Source of the DNA: Chryseobacterium herbae
GTDB lineage: Bacteria; Bacteroidota; Bacteroidia; Flavobacteriales; Weeksellaceae
Direction: 5' to 3'
NCBI RefSeq assembly: GCF_025154075.1
Contig: NZ_JAOAMU010000006.1
Coordinates: 124,001 to 188,000 of the forward strand
DNA length: 64,000 nt
The notes under the pieces are model-generated. The model ran no database searches. It was not told where the DNA came from and was given only the letters and a program-made list of their open reading frames with translations. How positions within the stretch are numbered: the first letter of the stretch is position 1; each line of letters begins with the position of its first letter. Shown piece after piece: positions 7,460 to 16,378 of this stretch. Position numbers and translations under genes: made by a program.

Positions 7460-8317
7460 ATGAGTAAATTAAAAATTGCGATCCAGAAAAGCGGCCGGCT
7501 CTACGAAGAATCTTTACAGCTCCTGAAAGACTGCGGGATCTTCGTCAACAACGGAAAAGACCAGCTGAAAGTCTCTGTAGACAACTTTCCCATGGAGATC
7601 ATGTATCTCAGAAATTCAGACATTCCCCAATACCTTGAAGACGGAGTGGTAGACATCGCCATTGTGGGCGAAAATCTATTGGCTGAAAAACAAAAGAATA
7701 TCCAGATCGTTGAGAAGCTTGGATTCTCAAAATGCAGGGTTTCGCTGGCTGTACCCAAAGAAGTGGAAACAGATGATCTTTCCTATTTTCAAGGTAAAAA
7801 AATTGCTACTTCTTACCCCAATACCCTTAAAAATTTTCTTGATCGTGAAGGAATCACTTCCGACATTCACATCATTTCCGGCTCCGTTGAAATCGCCCCG
7901 AATATTGGTTTGGCAGATGGAATCTGTGATATTGTAAGCTCCGGAAGTACCTTATTTAAAAACGGTTTGAGAGAAACTGTGACCCTTTTGAAATCTGAAG
8001 CAGTTTTAGCAAAAACATCCGTACTCAATCCTGAAAAAGAAATTATTCTTAATAAATTTCTGTTCCGCATACAATCCGTTTTAAGAGCAAAAAATTCAAA
8101 ATACATCCTGATGAATGTTCCCAATGACAAAATCAGTGATATTGCATCGGTCCTTCCTGTATTGAAGAGTCCTACGGTTATTCCTTTGGCGGAAAAAGGC
8201 TGGAGCAGCATTCATTCGGTGATTGATGAAGAAAGATTCTGGGACGTCATTGATGAGTTGAAAGAAAACGGAGCTCAGGATATTCTTATTATTCCAATCG
8301 ATAAAATGGTTATTTAA
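7460..8317 (+). CDS. hisG: ATP phosphoribosyltransferase (long form)
   Basis: HisG joins ATP and PRPP, the first committed step of histidine synthesis. From ATG 7460 the product is 285 residues (MSKLKIAIQKSGRLYEES), the size of the long, hexameric form with a C-terminal ACT-like domain that binds histidine for feedback inhibition. Active-site parts are SGRLYEES at the start and the PRPP loop ISGSVEIAPNIGLADGI. An upstream in-frame TTG at 7391 lies inside the attenuator T run and is not a start. First gene of the operon, 68 bases after the terminator. Confidence 0.95.
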   Translation: MSKLKIAIQKSGRLYEESLQLLKDCGIFVNNGKDQLKVSVDNFPMEIMYLRNSDIPQYLEDGVVDIAIVGENLLAEKQKNIQIVEKLGFSKCRVSLAVPKEVETDDLSYFQGKKIATSYPNTLKNFLDREGITSDIHIISGSVEIAPNIGLADGICDIVSSGSTLFKNGLRETVTLLKSEAVLAKTSVLNPEKEIILNKFLFRIQSVLRAKNSKYILMNVPNDKISDIASVLPVLKSPTVIPLAEKGWSSIHSVIDEERFWDVIDELKENGAQDILIIPIDKMVI

Positions 8318-9594
8318 TGATGAAAATATACAGATATCCGGAACAAAAGACCTGGCCAGACCTTGTAAAACGGCCGGTATTGAAGCGTGAAGAAATCTCA
8401 GAATTGATCACGCAAATATTTGAAACAGTAGAAAAAGACGGTGATAAAGCGCTTATTGAGTTCAATAAAAAATTTGATAAAGCAGCAACTTTGGAAATTC
8501 TGGTTTCAGAAGCAGAAGTTGAGAATGCTGAAAACGAAGTTTCAGAAGACTTAAAGAAAGCCATCAGACAGGCCGAGGAAAATATTTCAAAATTCCACGC
8601 GGCTCAGATAACGGAAACAGAGAAAATTGAAAGCGTAAAAGGAGTAATCTGCTGGAGAGAAAACCGCGCTGTAGAAAAGGTAGGCATCTATATTCCCGGT
8701 GGAACAGCCCCTTTATTTTCAACAGTTCTCATGCTTGCTGTACCTGCCAATCTCGCTGGATGTAAGGAAATTATTCTTTGCACGCCTCCTGACAGTAACG
8801 GGAATATTAACCCGGCTATTCTGTTCACGGCGAAACTTTGCGGGATCACCAAAATATTCAAAACAGGTGGCGCACAGGCTATCGCTGCCATGACGTTAGG
8901 AACAGAAAGTATTCCGAAGGTGTATAAAATTTTCGGACCGGGAAACCAGTTTGTAGTAGCTGCCAAAGAATATGCGCAGCGTTTTGGTGTGGCTATTGAT
9001 ATGCCGGCAGGTCCCAGTGAAGTTTTGGTTATTGCAGACAGTAAAGCTGTTCCTGAATTTTGTGCAGCAGATCTTCTTTCCCAAGCGGAGCACGGAAGCG
9101 ACAGTCAGGTAGTTTTTATCACTACAGATTTGGAAATTTTTGAAAAAACCATTGAAGAAGTAGAAGAGCAGATCAAGAAACTTCCCAGAAATGAAATGGC
9201 TCAACAGGCACTGAATCACAGTCTTTTTATGGTGACCCAATCTATCGAGGAAGCTTTGGAATTCAGTAATCTATACGCTCCGGAACATCTTATTCTGGCT
9301 TTGGAAGATTTTGAACAATATATTCCGATGATCAGCAATGCAGGATCCGTTTTTCTTGGAAATTATTCCTGTGAAAGTGCCGGTGATTATGCCAGCGGAA
9401 CCAATCACACGCTTCCTACGAATGCCTATGCAAAGAACTACAGCGGGGTTTCTCTGGACAGTTTTGTTAAGAAAATTACATTCCAGCACCTTTCCAAAGA
9501 AGGTCTTAAAAATATAGGAAAAACCATCGAACTTATGGCAGAGGCAGAAGGTCTTATCGCCCACAAAAATGCAGTATCTATCAGATTAAAATAA
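8317..9594 (+). CDS. hisD: Histidinol dehydrogenase
   Basis: The 425-residue zinc enzyme oxidises L-histidinol to L-histidine with two NAD+, the last two steps of the pathway. Visible signatures: nucleotide region GVYIPGGTAP-like segment (here VGIYIPGGTAPLFST), GPGNQFVVAAKEYA, DMPAGPSEVLVIAD, zinc-binding LLSQAEHGSDSQ and ASGTNHTLPT. The start ATG 8317 overlaps the hisG stop by one base (TAATG); a second ATG follows at 8320. Translational coupling to hisG is likely. Confidence 0.95.
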   Translation: MMKIYRYPEQKTWPDLVKRPVLKREEISELITQIFETVEKDGDKALIEFNKKFDKAATLEILVSEAEVENAENEVSEDLKKAIRQAEENISKFHAAQITETEKIESVKGVICWRENRAVEKVGIYIPGGTAPLFSTVLMLAVPANLAGCKEIILCTPPDSNGNINPAILFTAKLCGITKIFKTGGAQAIAAMTLGTESIPKVYKIFGPGNQFVVAAKEYAQRFGVAIDMPAGPSEVLVIADSKAVPEFCAADLLSQAEHGSDSQVVFITTDLEIFEKTIEEVEEQIKKLPRNEMAQQALNHSLFMVTQSIEEALEFSNLYAPEHLILALEDFEQYIPMISNAGSVFLGNYSCESAGDYASGTNHTLPTNAYAKNYSGVSLDSFVKKITFQHLSKEGLKNIGKTIELMAEAEGLIAHKNAVSIRLK

Positions 9595-9598
9595 TACA

Positions 9599-10630
9599 AT
9601 GAAAGAATTCAATACCAACAGTTTAGTAAGAGAAAATATATTAAAATTACAGCCTTATATCAGTTTCAGGGATCACAATGAGTTCAATGCTCCGGTGTTG
9701 CTGGATGCTAATGAATGTCCGTTCGGAGAATTCAACAGGTACCCGGATTCGTCTCAAAAAAAGCTTAAAAGTAAATTAGCCGGCCTTAAAGGTCTTTCAC
9801 CGGCGCAGATCGCCATAGGAAACGGAAGTGATGAACTGATCGACCTGATCATTAAAATCTTCTGTGAACCTAAAAAAGATGCCATTCTGATGATGAATCC
9901 TTCTTTTGCGATGTACGGTTTCTATGCTACAGTGAATGAAAATGATGTTTTGAAATTGGATCTGGATGAGAATTTTGAAATTGTAAAAGACGATTTCCTA
10001 AAAATCACTCAGGAAAAGGAGATTAAAATTTTCTTCCTGTGTTCCCCGAATAACCCAACCGGAAACAGTGTAGAAGACATCGAATTTTTCATCCAAAATT
10101 TTAACGGTATCGTTGTTATTGATGAAGCGTATATCGAATTTTCAGGAAACAGATCAGGGATTGAACTGCTGGCTCAATATCCTAATCTAATTGTGCTTCA
10201 GACTTTTTCAAAAGCCTGGGGAACGGCAGGAGCAAGGGTAGGAACAGCTTATGCTTCCGAAGAGATCATCCGTTTTATCAATACAGTAAAAGCGCCTTAT
10301 AACGTCAATTCTCTAAGCCAGGAGCTTGTTCTAAGCATCTTGGATGATGAAAACAGGCTTAAAGAAAATGTTGAAAATGTTTTACAGGAAAGAGCGTGGC
10401 TGGAAGAACAGTTTAAAACCATTTCATGCATAGAAAAAGTATTTCCTACGGATGCCAATTTCTTCCTGATTAAAATGAGAGATGGGAAAAAAGTGTATGA
10501 GAAAATGCTTGAAGAAGAAGTTTTGACCAGCCAGAGAGCGCCCGCCATTCCAGATTGCATCAGAATCAATGTAGGAAACCGGGAAGAAAATGAAAAACTG
10601 ATTAACGTTTTAAAAGGAATACCATCATGA
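9599..10630 (+). CDS. hisC: Histidinol-phosphate aminotransferase
   Basis: The 343-residue PLP enzyme (fold type I) transfers amino from glutamate to imidazole-acetol phosphate. The PLP lysine lies in TFSKAWGTAGARVG near residue 208; upstream are NGSDELIDLI, SPNNPTGNS and VIDEAYIEF, standard for the family. It begins four bases after hisD and its end overlaps hisB by four (ATGA). Length is normal. Cytosolic. Confidence 0.94.
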   Translation: MKEFNTNSLVRENILKLQPYISFRDHNEFNAPVLLDANECPFGEFNRYPDSSQKKLKSKLAGLKGLSPAQIAIGNGSDELIDLIIKIFCEPKKDAILMMNPSFAMYGFYATVNENDVLKLDLDENFEIVKDDFLKITQEKEIKIFFLCSPNNPTGNSVEDIEFFIQNFNGIVVIDEAYIEFSGNRSGIELLAQYPNLIVLQTFSKAWGTAGARVGTAYASEEIIRFINTVKAPYNVNSLSQELVLSILDDENRLKENVENVLQERAWLEEQFKTISCIEKVFPTDANFFLIKMRDGKKVYEKMLEEEVLTSQRAPAIPDCIRINVGNREENEKLINVLKGIPS

Positions 10631-11721
10631 AAAAAGTATTGTTCATAGACCGCGACGGAACCCTGATCGTAGAACCGCCGGAAGATTTTCAGGTAGATGC
10701 TCTGGAGAAGCTGGAATTTTATCCGGGAGTTTTTCAGAATCTTGCCAGAATTGTAAGAGAAATGGATTACGAACTGGTGATGGTGACCAATCAGGATGGC
10801 TTGGGCACTGACAGTTTTCCCTTTGAAGACTTTATAAAACCTCACGAAAAAATGTTGAAAGCTTTCGAAAATGAAGGAATTATTTTCAGCGACATTCTGA
10901 TTGATAAAAGCTTTGAACATGAAAATCTCCCTACCAGAAAACCGGGAATCGGGATGCTTTCAAAATACATCTATGGATCTTATGATCTTGAAAATTCATA
11001 TGTAATTGGTGATCGAAGTACGGATGTCCAACTGGCTGTCAATTTGGGGACTAAATCTATTTTTCTCAATGAAAACTTTAATGAAGAAGCAACGCTCAGT
11101 ACAGACAGCTGGAACGGGATTTATTCATTTTTAAAACAGGAATCCAGAAAGGCAAAAGTCTATAGAAAAACGAATGAAACTGAGATTGATATTGAAATAG
11201 ATCTTAACGGAAAAGGAGTTTCTGAAATTTCAACAGGACTTCATTTTTTTGATCATATGTTGGACCAAATTGCCAGACACGGAAATTTAGACCTTACAAT
11301 CAAAGTGAATGGTGATCTTCAGGTCGATGAGCACCACACGATTGAAGATACAGGAATTGCATTGGGAGAAGCCTTCTTAAAAGCTCTGGGAAACAAGAAA
11401 GGAATCGAGAGGTATGGCTTTCTGCTTCCGATGGACGACTGTCTGGCTCAGGCGGCTATAGATTTCGGAGGCAGACCATGGCTGGTTTGGGATGTTGATT
11501 TCAAAAGGGAAAAAATTGGGGATGTGCCTACAGAAATGTTTGTTCACTTTTTTAAATCCTTTACAGATTCTTCCCGTTCCAATCTGAATATCAAGGCAGA
11601 AGGAGGCAATGAGCACCACAAAATAGAAGCGGTATTCAAAGCATTTGCAAAAGCTGTTAAAATGGCGGTGAATCAGTCCGATAGCAGTTATAATTTACCA
11701 TCAACCAAAGGAAGTTTATAG
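10627..11721 (+). CDS. hisB: Bifunctional histidinol-phosphatase / imidazoleglycerol-phosphate dehydratase
   Basis: Two enzymes are fused in 364 residues. Residues 1-160 are a HAD phosphatase (FIDRDGTL with the nucleophilic Asp, MVTNQDGLG, and IGDRSTDVQLA). Residues about 175-364 are the dehydratase with the manganese sites FFDHMLDQIARHG, DEHHTIEDTG and NEHHKIEA. It catalyses steps six and eight of the pathway. The fusion is like that of enterobacteria and is usual in Bacteroidota. Start ATGA overlaps hisC; hisH starts right after the stop. Confidence 0.95.
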   Translation: MKKVLFIDRDGTLIVEPPEDFQVDALEKLEFYPGVFQNLARIVREMDYELVMVTNQDGLGTDSFPFEDFIKPHEKMLKAFENEGIIFSDILIDKSFEHENLPTRKPGIGMLSKYIYGSYDLENSYVIGDRSTDVQLAVNLGTKSIFLNENFNEEATLSTDSWNGIYSFLKQESRKAKVYRKTNETEIDIEIDLNGKGVSEISTGLHFFDHMLDQIARHGNLDLTIKVNGDLQVDEHHTIEDTGIALGEAFLKALGNKKGIERYGFLLPMDDCLAQAAIDFGGRPWLVWDVDFKREKIGDVPTEMFVHFFKSFTDSSRSNLNIKAEGGNEHHKIEAVFKAFAKAVKMAVNQSDSSYNLPSTKGSL

Positions 11722-12300
11722 ATGATTGCACTAATAAAATACAACGGAGGAAATGTCAGTTCAGTCCAGAACGCGCTGTCCCGGCTGAACATTGAATCGA
11801 TAGTGACCGATGATCCGGAATTGATACTGAAGGCAAATAAAGTGATTTTTCCAGGCGTAGGAGAAGCTTCTTCCACTATGAAGGTGTTAAAAGAAAAAGG
11901 CCTTGATACGCTTATTCCTTCTTTGAAACAGCCTGTTCTGGGGATTTGTCTGGGTATGCAGCTGATGTGTGGCGATAATGAAGAAGGGAATGTAAGAGGT
12001 ATGGGAATATTTGATGTTGATGTTAAACGATTTCCGCCGGAAGATCTGGTTCCCCATATGGGCTGGAATACGCTTTCGGATCTTAAAAGTCCCATATTTT
12101 CAGGGATTGAAGAAAGTAATGATGTCTATTTTGTGCACAGTTATTATTGTGGACTGGTAGATTCTACGGTTGCCGTTTGCGATTATATTCTGCCGTTCAG
12201 TGCAGCGCTGCAGAAGGATAATTTCTTTGCGGTACAGTTTCACCCGGAGAAATCAGGAATTGCAGGCAGTAGAATATTAAACAACTTTATAAAACTGTAA
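11722..12300 (+). CDS. hisH: Imidazole glycerol phosphate synthase, glutaminase subunit
   Basis: The 192-residue class I amidotransferase supplies ammonia from glutamine to HisF. The nucleophile Cys sits in VLGICLGMQLM, and the His-Glu partners in VQFHPEKSG near the C-terminus. The oxyanion strand includes FPGVGEASS. Abuts hisB and hisA with no spacer. It would form a complex with HisF, encoded one gene further on. Confidence 0.95.
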   Translation: MIALIKYNGGNVSSVQNALSRLNIESIVTDDPELILKANKVIFPGVGEASSTMKVLKEKGLDTLIPSLKQPVLGICLGMQLMCGDNEEGNVRGMGIFDVDVKRFPPEDLVPHMGWNTLSDLKSPIFSGIEESNDVYFVHSYYCGLVDSTVAVCDYILPFSAALQKDNFFAVQFHPEKSGIAGSRILNNFIKL

Positions 12301-13026
12301 ATGATGAAAATTATTCCAGCTATTGATATTATCGACGGAAAATGTGTCCGTCTTTCAAAGGGAGATTATTCTACAAAAAAAATATATAGTGAAGATCCGG
12401 TAGAAACGGCCAAAGAATTTGAAAGCTATGGAATTCAGTTTCTACATCTTGTAGATCTGGATGGGGCAAGATCTAAACACATTGTCAATCAGAAGGTATT
12501 GGAAAATATTGCCAGGGAAACATCGCTTCACATTGATTTCGGAGGCGGATTGAAAACCGGGACTGATATAGAAACCGCTTTTAATTCAGGGGCAAAACAG
12601 ATCACCCTTGGTAGTATTGCGGTCCAGGATCCGGGATTCTGTATTGAAATGATCAAAAAATACGGCAGTGAAAATATTATTTTAGGCGCAGACTGTGAAA
12701 ACAGGAAAATAAAGACTTCCGGATGGGAAGAGGAAAGTAATTTGGATATCATTGATTTTCTATTGGATTACAAAGAAAAAGGAATCATTCAGACCATTTG
12801 CACAGATATTTCAAAAGACGGAATGCTGGAAGGCCCTTCTACAGATCTGTATAAAGAAATTCTGGAGAAAACATCGATAAAACTTACAGCAAGCGGAGGG
12901 ATTTCGTGTATCGAAGATGTTTACAGAATGAAAGAAATCGGATGTTCGGGAACAATTATCGGAAAGGCGATTTACGAGGGAAAAATAACATTACAACAAC
13001 TTCAGGACTTTATTGAAAATGCTTAA
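12301..13026 (+). CDS. hisA: ProFAR isomerase (phosphoribosylformimino-AICAR-P isomerase)
   Basis: A 241-residue beta/alpha barrel that converts ProFAR to PRFAR by Amadori rearrangement. The two catalytic aspartates are in the first strand (IIPAIDIIDGKCVRL) and the fifth (ICTDISKDGMLEGPS); phosphate-binding loops FGGGLKT and ASGGIS are present. Two ATG codons start it (12301 and 12304). Its last eight bases overlap hisF. Confidence 0.95.
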   Translation: MMKIIPAIDIIDGKCVRLSKGDYSTKKIYSEDPVETAKEFESYGIQFLHLVDLDGARSKHIVNQKVLENIARETSLHIDFGGGLKTGTDIETAFNSGAKQITLGSIAVQDPGFCIEMIKKYGSENIILGADCENRKIKTSGWEEESNLDIIDFLLDYKEKGIIQTICTDISKDGMLEGPSTDLYKEILEKTSIKLTASGGISCIEDVYRMKEIGCSGTIIGKAIYEGKITLQQLQDFIENA

Positions 13027-13771
13027 AAAAAGAATTATTCCATGTCTCGATATCAAAGACGGGACAACGGTAAAAGGTGTGAATTTTGAAGGCTTACGCA
13101 ATGCAGGAGATCCTATTGAGCTCGCTGTGAGATATGAGCAGGAAGGCGCTGATGAACTGGTTTTTCTGGATATTACTGCAACGGTGGAAGACCGGAAAAC
13201 ATTTGCCGGACTGGTGAAAGATATTGCAGCACAGCTAAGCATCCCTTTTACAGTAGGAGGCGGAATTTCTTCTATTCAAGATGTCAGAACACTTTTGGAA
13301 GCAGGCGCAGACAAGATCAGCATCAATTCTTCTGCCGTTAAAAATCCAAAACTCATCGAGGAGTTATCGAAAGAATTTGGAAGCCAGTGCATCGTTGTAG
13401 CAATAGACACAAAACTGACCAATGGATCAGATCTGGTGTATGTCAGAGGAGGAAAACTGGCCACCAACTTAAATACTGTAGAATGGGCAAAAGAAGCGGT
13501 ATCTTTAGGGGCCGGCGAAATTCTTCTGACCTCAATGGATGGCGACGGAACAAAAAACGGCTTCGATATTCGTATCACAAAGCTGGTTTCCGAGGCGGTC
13601 GGTATTCCTGTAATTGCTTCCGGAGGGGCTGGAAATGCAGATGACTTTGTTAAAGTATTTAATGAAACAAAAGCTACAGGTGCATTGGCAGCCAGTATTT
13701 TCCACTTTAATGAAGTACCTATTCAAGAATTAAAAAGACAATTAAAAACTCAAAAAATTCCCGTACGATGA
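13019..13771 (+). CDS. hisF: Imidazole glycerol phosphate synthase, cyclase subunit
   Basis: A 250-residue beta/alpha barrel (MLKKRIIPCLDIKDG) homologous to HisA. It uses ammonia from HisH to form imidazole glycerol phosphate and AICAR, which returns to purine synthesis. Catalytic Asp residues are in PCLDIKDGTTVKG and LLTSMDGDGTKNG; phosphate loops are VGGGISS and ASGGAGN. ATG 13019 is preferred to an in-frame TTG at 13013 because HisF proteins start within a few residues of this point. It overlaps hisA by 8 bases and hisI by 4. Confidence 0.95.
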   Translation: MLKKRIIPCLDIKDGTTVKGVNFEGLRNAGDPIELAVRYEQEGADELVFLDITATVEDRKTFAGLVKDIAAQLSIPFTVGGGISSIQDVRTLLEAGADKISINSSAVKNPKLIEELSKEFGSQCIVVAIDTKLTNGSDLVYVRGGKLATNLNTVEWAKEAVSLGAGEILLTSMDGDGTKNGFDIRITKLVSEAVGIPVIASGGAGNADDFVKVFNETKATGALAASIFHFNEVPIQELKRQLKTQKIPVR

Positions 13772-14355
13772 AAATAGATTTTAATAAAGATAACGGCCTG
13801 GTTCCGGTGATCATTCAGGACAGCAGAACTCAACAGGTATTGATGCTGGGCTACATGAATGAAGAGGCTTTTGAAAAAACAGAAAAAGAAGGCATTGTCA
13901 CTTTTTTCAGCCGATCCAAAAATCGACTTTGGACAAAGGGCGAAGAATCCGGGAATTTCCTGACTGTAAAAAATATTAGTATAGACTGTGATCAGGATAC
14001 GGTATTAATTCAGGCAGTTCCTACAAATACGGTTTGTCACACCGGAAGTTTCAGCTGTTTCGGAGAAAAACAATCGAAAGGATTTCTGTACGAACTGGAA
14101 GCGAAAATAAGTGACAGAATAGACGGTAAGGCCGAAGATTCGTACACGTATTCGCTGTATCAGAGAGGAATCAATAAAATGGCTCAGAAAGTAGGAGAGG
14201 AAGCTGTAGAGCTGGTTATTGAAGCTAAAGACAGTAATGATGATCTTTTTAAAAATGAAGCCGCAGATTTGATGTACCACTTTTTGATTTTGCTTAAGGC
14301 GAAAGGGTTTTCTATGGAGGATATTGAGGGGATTCTTCAGAATAGGGATCGGTAA
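13768..14355 (+). CDS. hisI: Bifunctional phosphoribosyl-AMP cyclohydrolase / phosphoribosyl-ATP pyrophosphatase
   Basis: In 195 residues two domains are fused. HisI (1-105) has QVLMLGYMNEEAF, SRLWTKGEESGN-like segment, DCDQDTVLIQ and CHTGSFSCF, with cysteines and aspartates that bind zinc and magnesium. HisE (about 108-195) is an all-alpha MazG-like domain with QKVGEEAVELVIEA and EAADLMYHFL. The enzyme carries out steps two and three. Last gene of the operon (often written hisIE); no clear terminator follows it. Confidence 0.95.
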   Translation: MKIDFNKDNGLVPVIIQDSRTQQVLMLGYMNEEAFEKTEKEGIVTFFSRSKNRLWTKGEESGNFLTVKNISIDCDQDTVLIQAVPTNTVCHTGSFSCFGEKQSKGFLYELEAKISDRIDGKAEDSYTYSLYQRGINKMAQKVGEEAVELVIEAKDSNDDLFKNEAADLMYHFLILLKAKGFSMEDIEGILQNRDR

Positions 14356-14465
14356 GTCTCAATATATTTGAAATAGGAAGGCAGGGAAGCTTATTTGTGT
14401 ATATTTTCAATAAGAAAAAGTATTACATTTATAATTACTAAAATCAAATTAGGTTAAGAACAACT

Positions 14466-14906
14466 ATGGAGGGTATAAAGGGAATATTGAAGGCAATAAA
14501 GAATAATTATCATATCATCTTAGGTTTGGCTACATTGATAATTATTATCACAACACTTTTTTTATCCCGTCATGACTTGAAAAATGCCAAAAAAAATTCA
14601 AAGTATACCATAGCTTATATAACCAGCAATTGGCATCAGAAAAACAATAATGGGGTTGGAACTGATTTCACATACGAAGTAAATGGAGAGAAAATAGAAA
14701 AAACCTGTGCCAATAATTTAGAAAAAGGAACACGGTATATCGTTCTTTATGATTCTATAGCTCCAAAGAATTATATAATGCTGTATAATCATCCACTGCC
14801 GGATTCCATTAAAAGGCCTTTAAATGGATGGAAATTTAATGAAGTCCCTGTAAAGCTAGACTCCAGCGATTTGAAACAGTATTTTCAAGTTTTGAAATTA
14901 GATTAG
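14466..14906 (+). CDS. Membrane-anchored protein of unknown function
   Basis: The 146-residue product has one strong membrane segment at about residues 16-34 (IILGLATLIIIITTLFL) after a short basic N-terminus. The remainder (about 110 residues) lies on one side of the membrane and contains a beta-rich part with a lone Cys (KTCANNLEKGTRYIVLYD) that recalls DUF3592-like domains, though I cannot assign it. It is 110 bases beyond the his operon, with a possible TATATTTG element at 14363-14370. Not obviously linked to histidine synthesis. Confidence 0.6.
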   Translation: MEGIKGILKAIKNNYHIILGLATLIIIITTLFLSRHDLKNAKKNSKYTIAYITSNWHQKNNNGVGTDFTYEVNGEKIEKTCANNLEKGTRYIVLYDSIAPKNYIMLYNHPLPDSIKRPLNGWKFNEVPVKLDSSDLKQYFQVLKLD

Positions 14907-15105
14907 AATTTAACTGAAATATTTGAAGGAAGATGCCCTGACTGATTTTTAGTGAAAATTGAAAGGCCTTTTTAAATAATAAAAGCAGAAAGAAATTCTT
15001 CCTGCCCTATATCTAAGCTGAGCCGCGTTAAAATCTGGTGATGAAATCTTGAAAATCAATTATCTTCGGACTTCAATATCTTCCTTCTTCCGGCTCTCAA
15101 CTTCC

Positions 15106-16293
15106 TTATCTTTCAATCAAAATTTTTCTCACAGCCGTCTGACCATCAGCTTTTATCACACTGATGTACGCTCCTGCAGCAAGTTCTGAAATATTGACTT
15201 TCGTTTCATTGTTCTTTTTTAAAAGTACTTTTCCGGACAGTTCAGTAATTTCAAAGCTGAAATCTTTACTGGCGGTGCGCGGAAGTTCAATATTGATGAT
15301 GTCTTTAGAAGGATTAGGATAAATGGAAACCTCTTCAAGGGAATTATTCGAAATAGTTTCCTTTGTATTCATAACCAAAGAACTGGCAAAAGTGGCCACT
15401 GCAAAATGCTGCAAAGCCCCAACTGTTGCTTTTCCAATTTTGAAAATATACACAGGATCTGTATTCGCAAACGTATCATTGGAGGTATGCGGATAGGTAC
15501 TTCTTATTCTTTCAAAAAAACCGGTAATGATTTCCCCTTTTCTTTCAAAAGGAATGTAATCCGTATCTTCTGCGGGATCTACAGCTGTTTGAAGAGGAGA
15601 ATATAATGTTGTGCAGTTTCTGAGCTGCTGTGTCACCGCTGCGGCAGCTGCATTATTGCTCGTTGGCCCGGCCTGATCCTGGTCGCAGTAGACCGTATTG
15701 TTATTATTTCCCATAACGCCGCCTACCTGGTCAAGATTGAATACCAACTTGATATCCAGAACACGTACGCCATTCTGATAAGCTACATTATTGACGTAAT
15801 GGGTACTCCCTCTCAATCCCTGTTCTTCTCCGGAGAAATGGATGAACTTGATGGAATAGTCTGTAGGGATATTTCTTAAAATTCTTGCCGCCTCCAGGAT
15901 AATGGACGTTCCGCTGCCGTTGTCATTCACTCCGGGACCGTTGATGCTGTCAAAATGCCCGCAAATAATGACGTATTTATTAGGATAAAGTGTTCCCGTT
16001 TTGGTAATCACAAGGTTTTTTGAACTTGTACTTCCGAAAGTGAAAGGATCTTCCACGATCTGGCTGGCAGAGTATCCGAAAGCAGTGTATTTGTTTTTCA
16101 GCCAGGTTAATGCATTGGCATTATTGATAGAGCCGGTTGTTTTGATACCGAGGTTCGCAAACTGCTGTAAATTCGTTGTAATATTGGTCTGTGATACCAG
16201 GTTTGCCCTGTCCTGATAAGCCTGAATAAAGCTCTGAGCCTTACCGCCGAATGTTGCTAAACAAACCGACAGAATAGTAATGGTCTTTTTCAT
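15106..16293 (-). CDS. Secreted M28 metallo-aminopeptidase with T9SS sorting domain (copy 1)
   Basis: The 395-residue product has a signal peptide (1-19), an M28 peptidase domain (about 40-300) and a C-terminal type A T9SS sorting domain (about 322-395, from SIYPNPSKDIINI to RKILIER). All expected two-zinc ligands and the catalytic Glu can be read: H113 (CGHFDS), D124 (VNDNGSG), E156-E157 (SGEEQG), D188 (NLDQVGG) and H269 (YPHTSNDTF). It should be exported by Sec, sorted by the Por system and act on extracellular peptides. Last of three tandem paralogues on the minus strand. Confidence 0.9.
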   Translation of the reverse strand: MKKTITILSVCLATFGGKAQSFIQAYQDRANLVSQTNITTNLQQFANLGIKTTGSINNANALTWLKNKYTAFGYSASQIVEDPFTFGSTSSKNLVITKTGTLYPNKYVIICGHFDSINGPGVNDNGSGTSIILEAARILRNIPTDYSIKFIHFSGEEQGLRGSTHYVNNVAYQNGVRVLDIKLVFNLDQVGGVMGNNNNTVYCDQDQAGPTSNNAAAAAVTQQLRNCTTLYSPLQTAVDPAEDTDYIPFERKGEIITGFFERIRSTYPHTSNDTFANTDPVYIFKIGKATVGALQHFAVATFASSLVMNTKETISNNSLEEVSIYPNPSKDIINIELPRTASKDFSFEITELSGKVLLKKNNETKVNISELAAGAYISVIKADGQTAVRKILIER

Positions 16294-16337
16294 ATTAATT
16301 ATTTTATGGTGTGGTGATTGGTGATGAAACTAAAGGC

Positions 16338-16368
16338 TAAAAAGTCCCGGATTAAAATCCAGGACTTA
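16338..16368 (-). terminator. Intrinsic terminator between M28 copies 2 and 1
   Basis: AAGTCC-C-GGATT pairs with AATCC-A-GGACTT with one mismatch and a 2-base loop; on the minus strand a short T run follows. It would reduce transcription into copy 1. Confidence 0.6.
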
Positions 16369-16378
16369 AGAGTTACAA

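Noticed and set aside
12301..13771. hisA and hisF considered as one duplicated gene
   Set aside because: They are the normal homologous pair of barrel enzymes with distinct active-site motifs.
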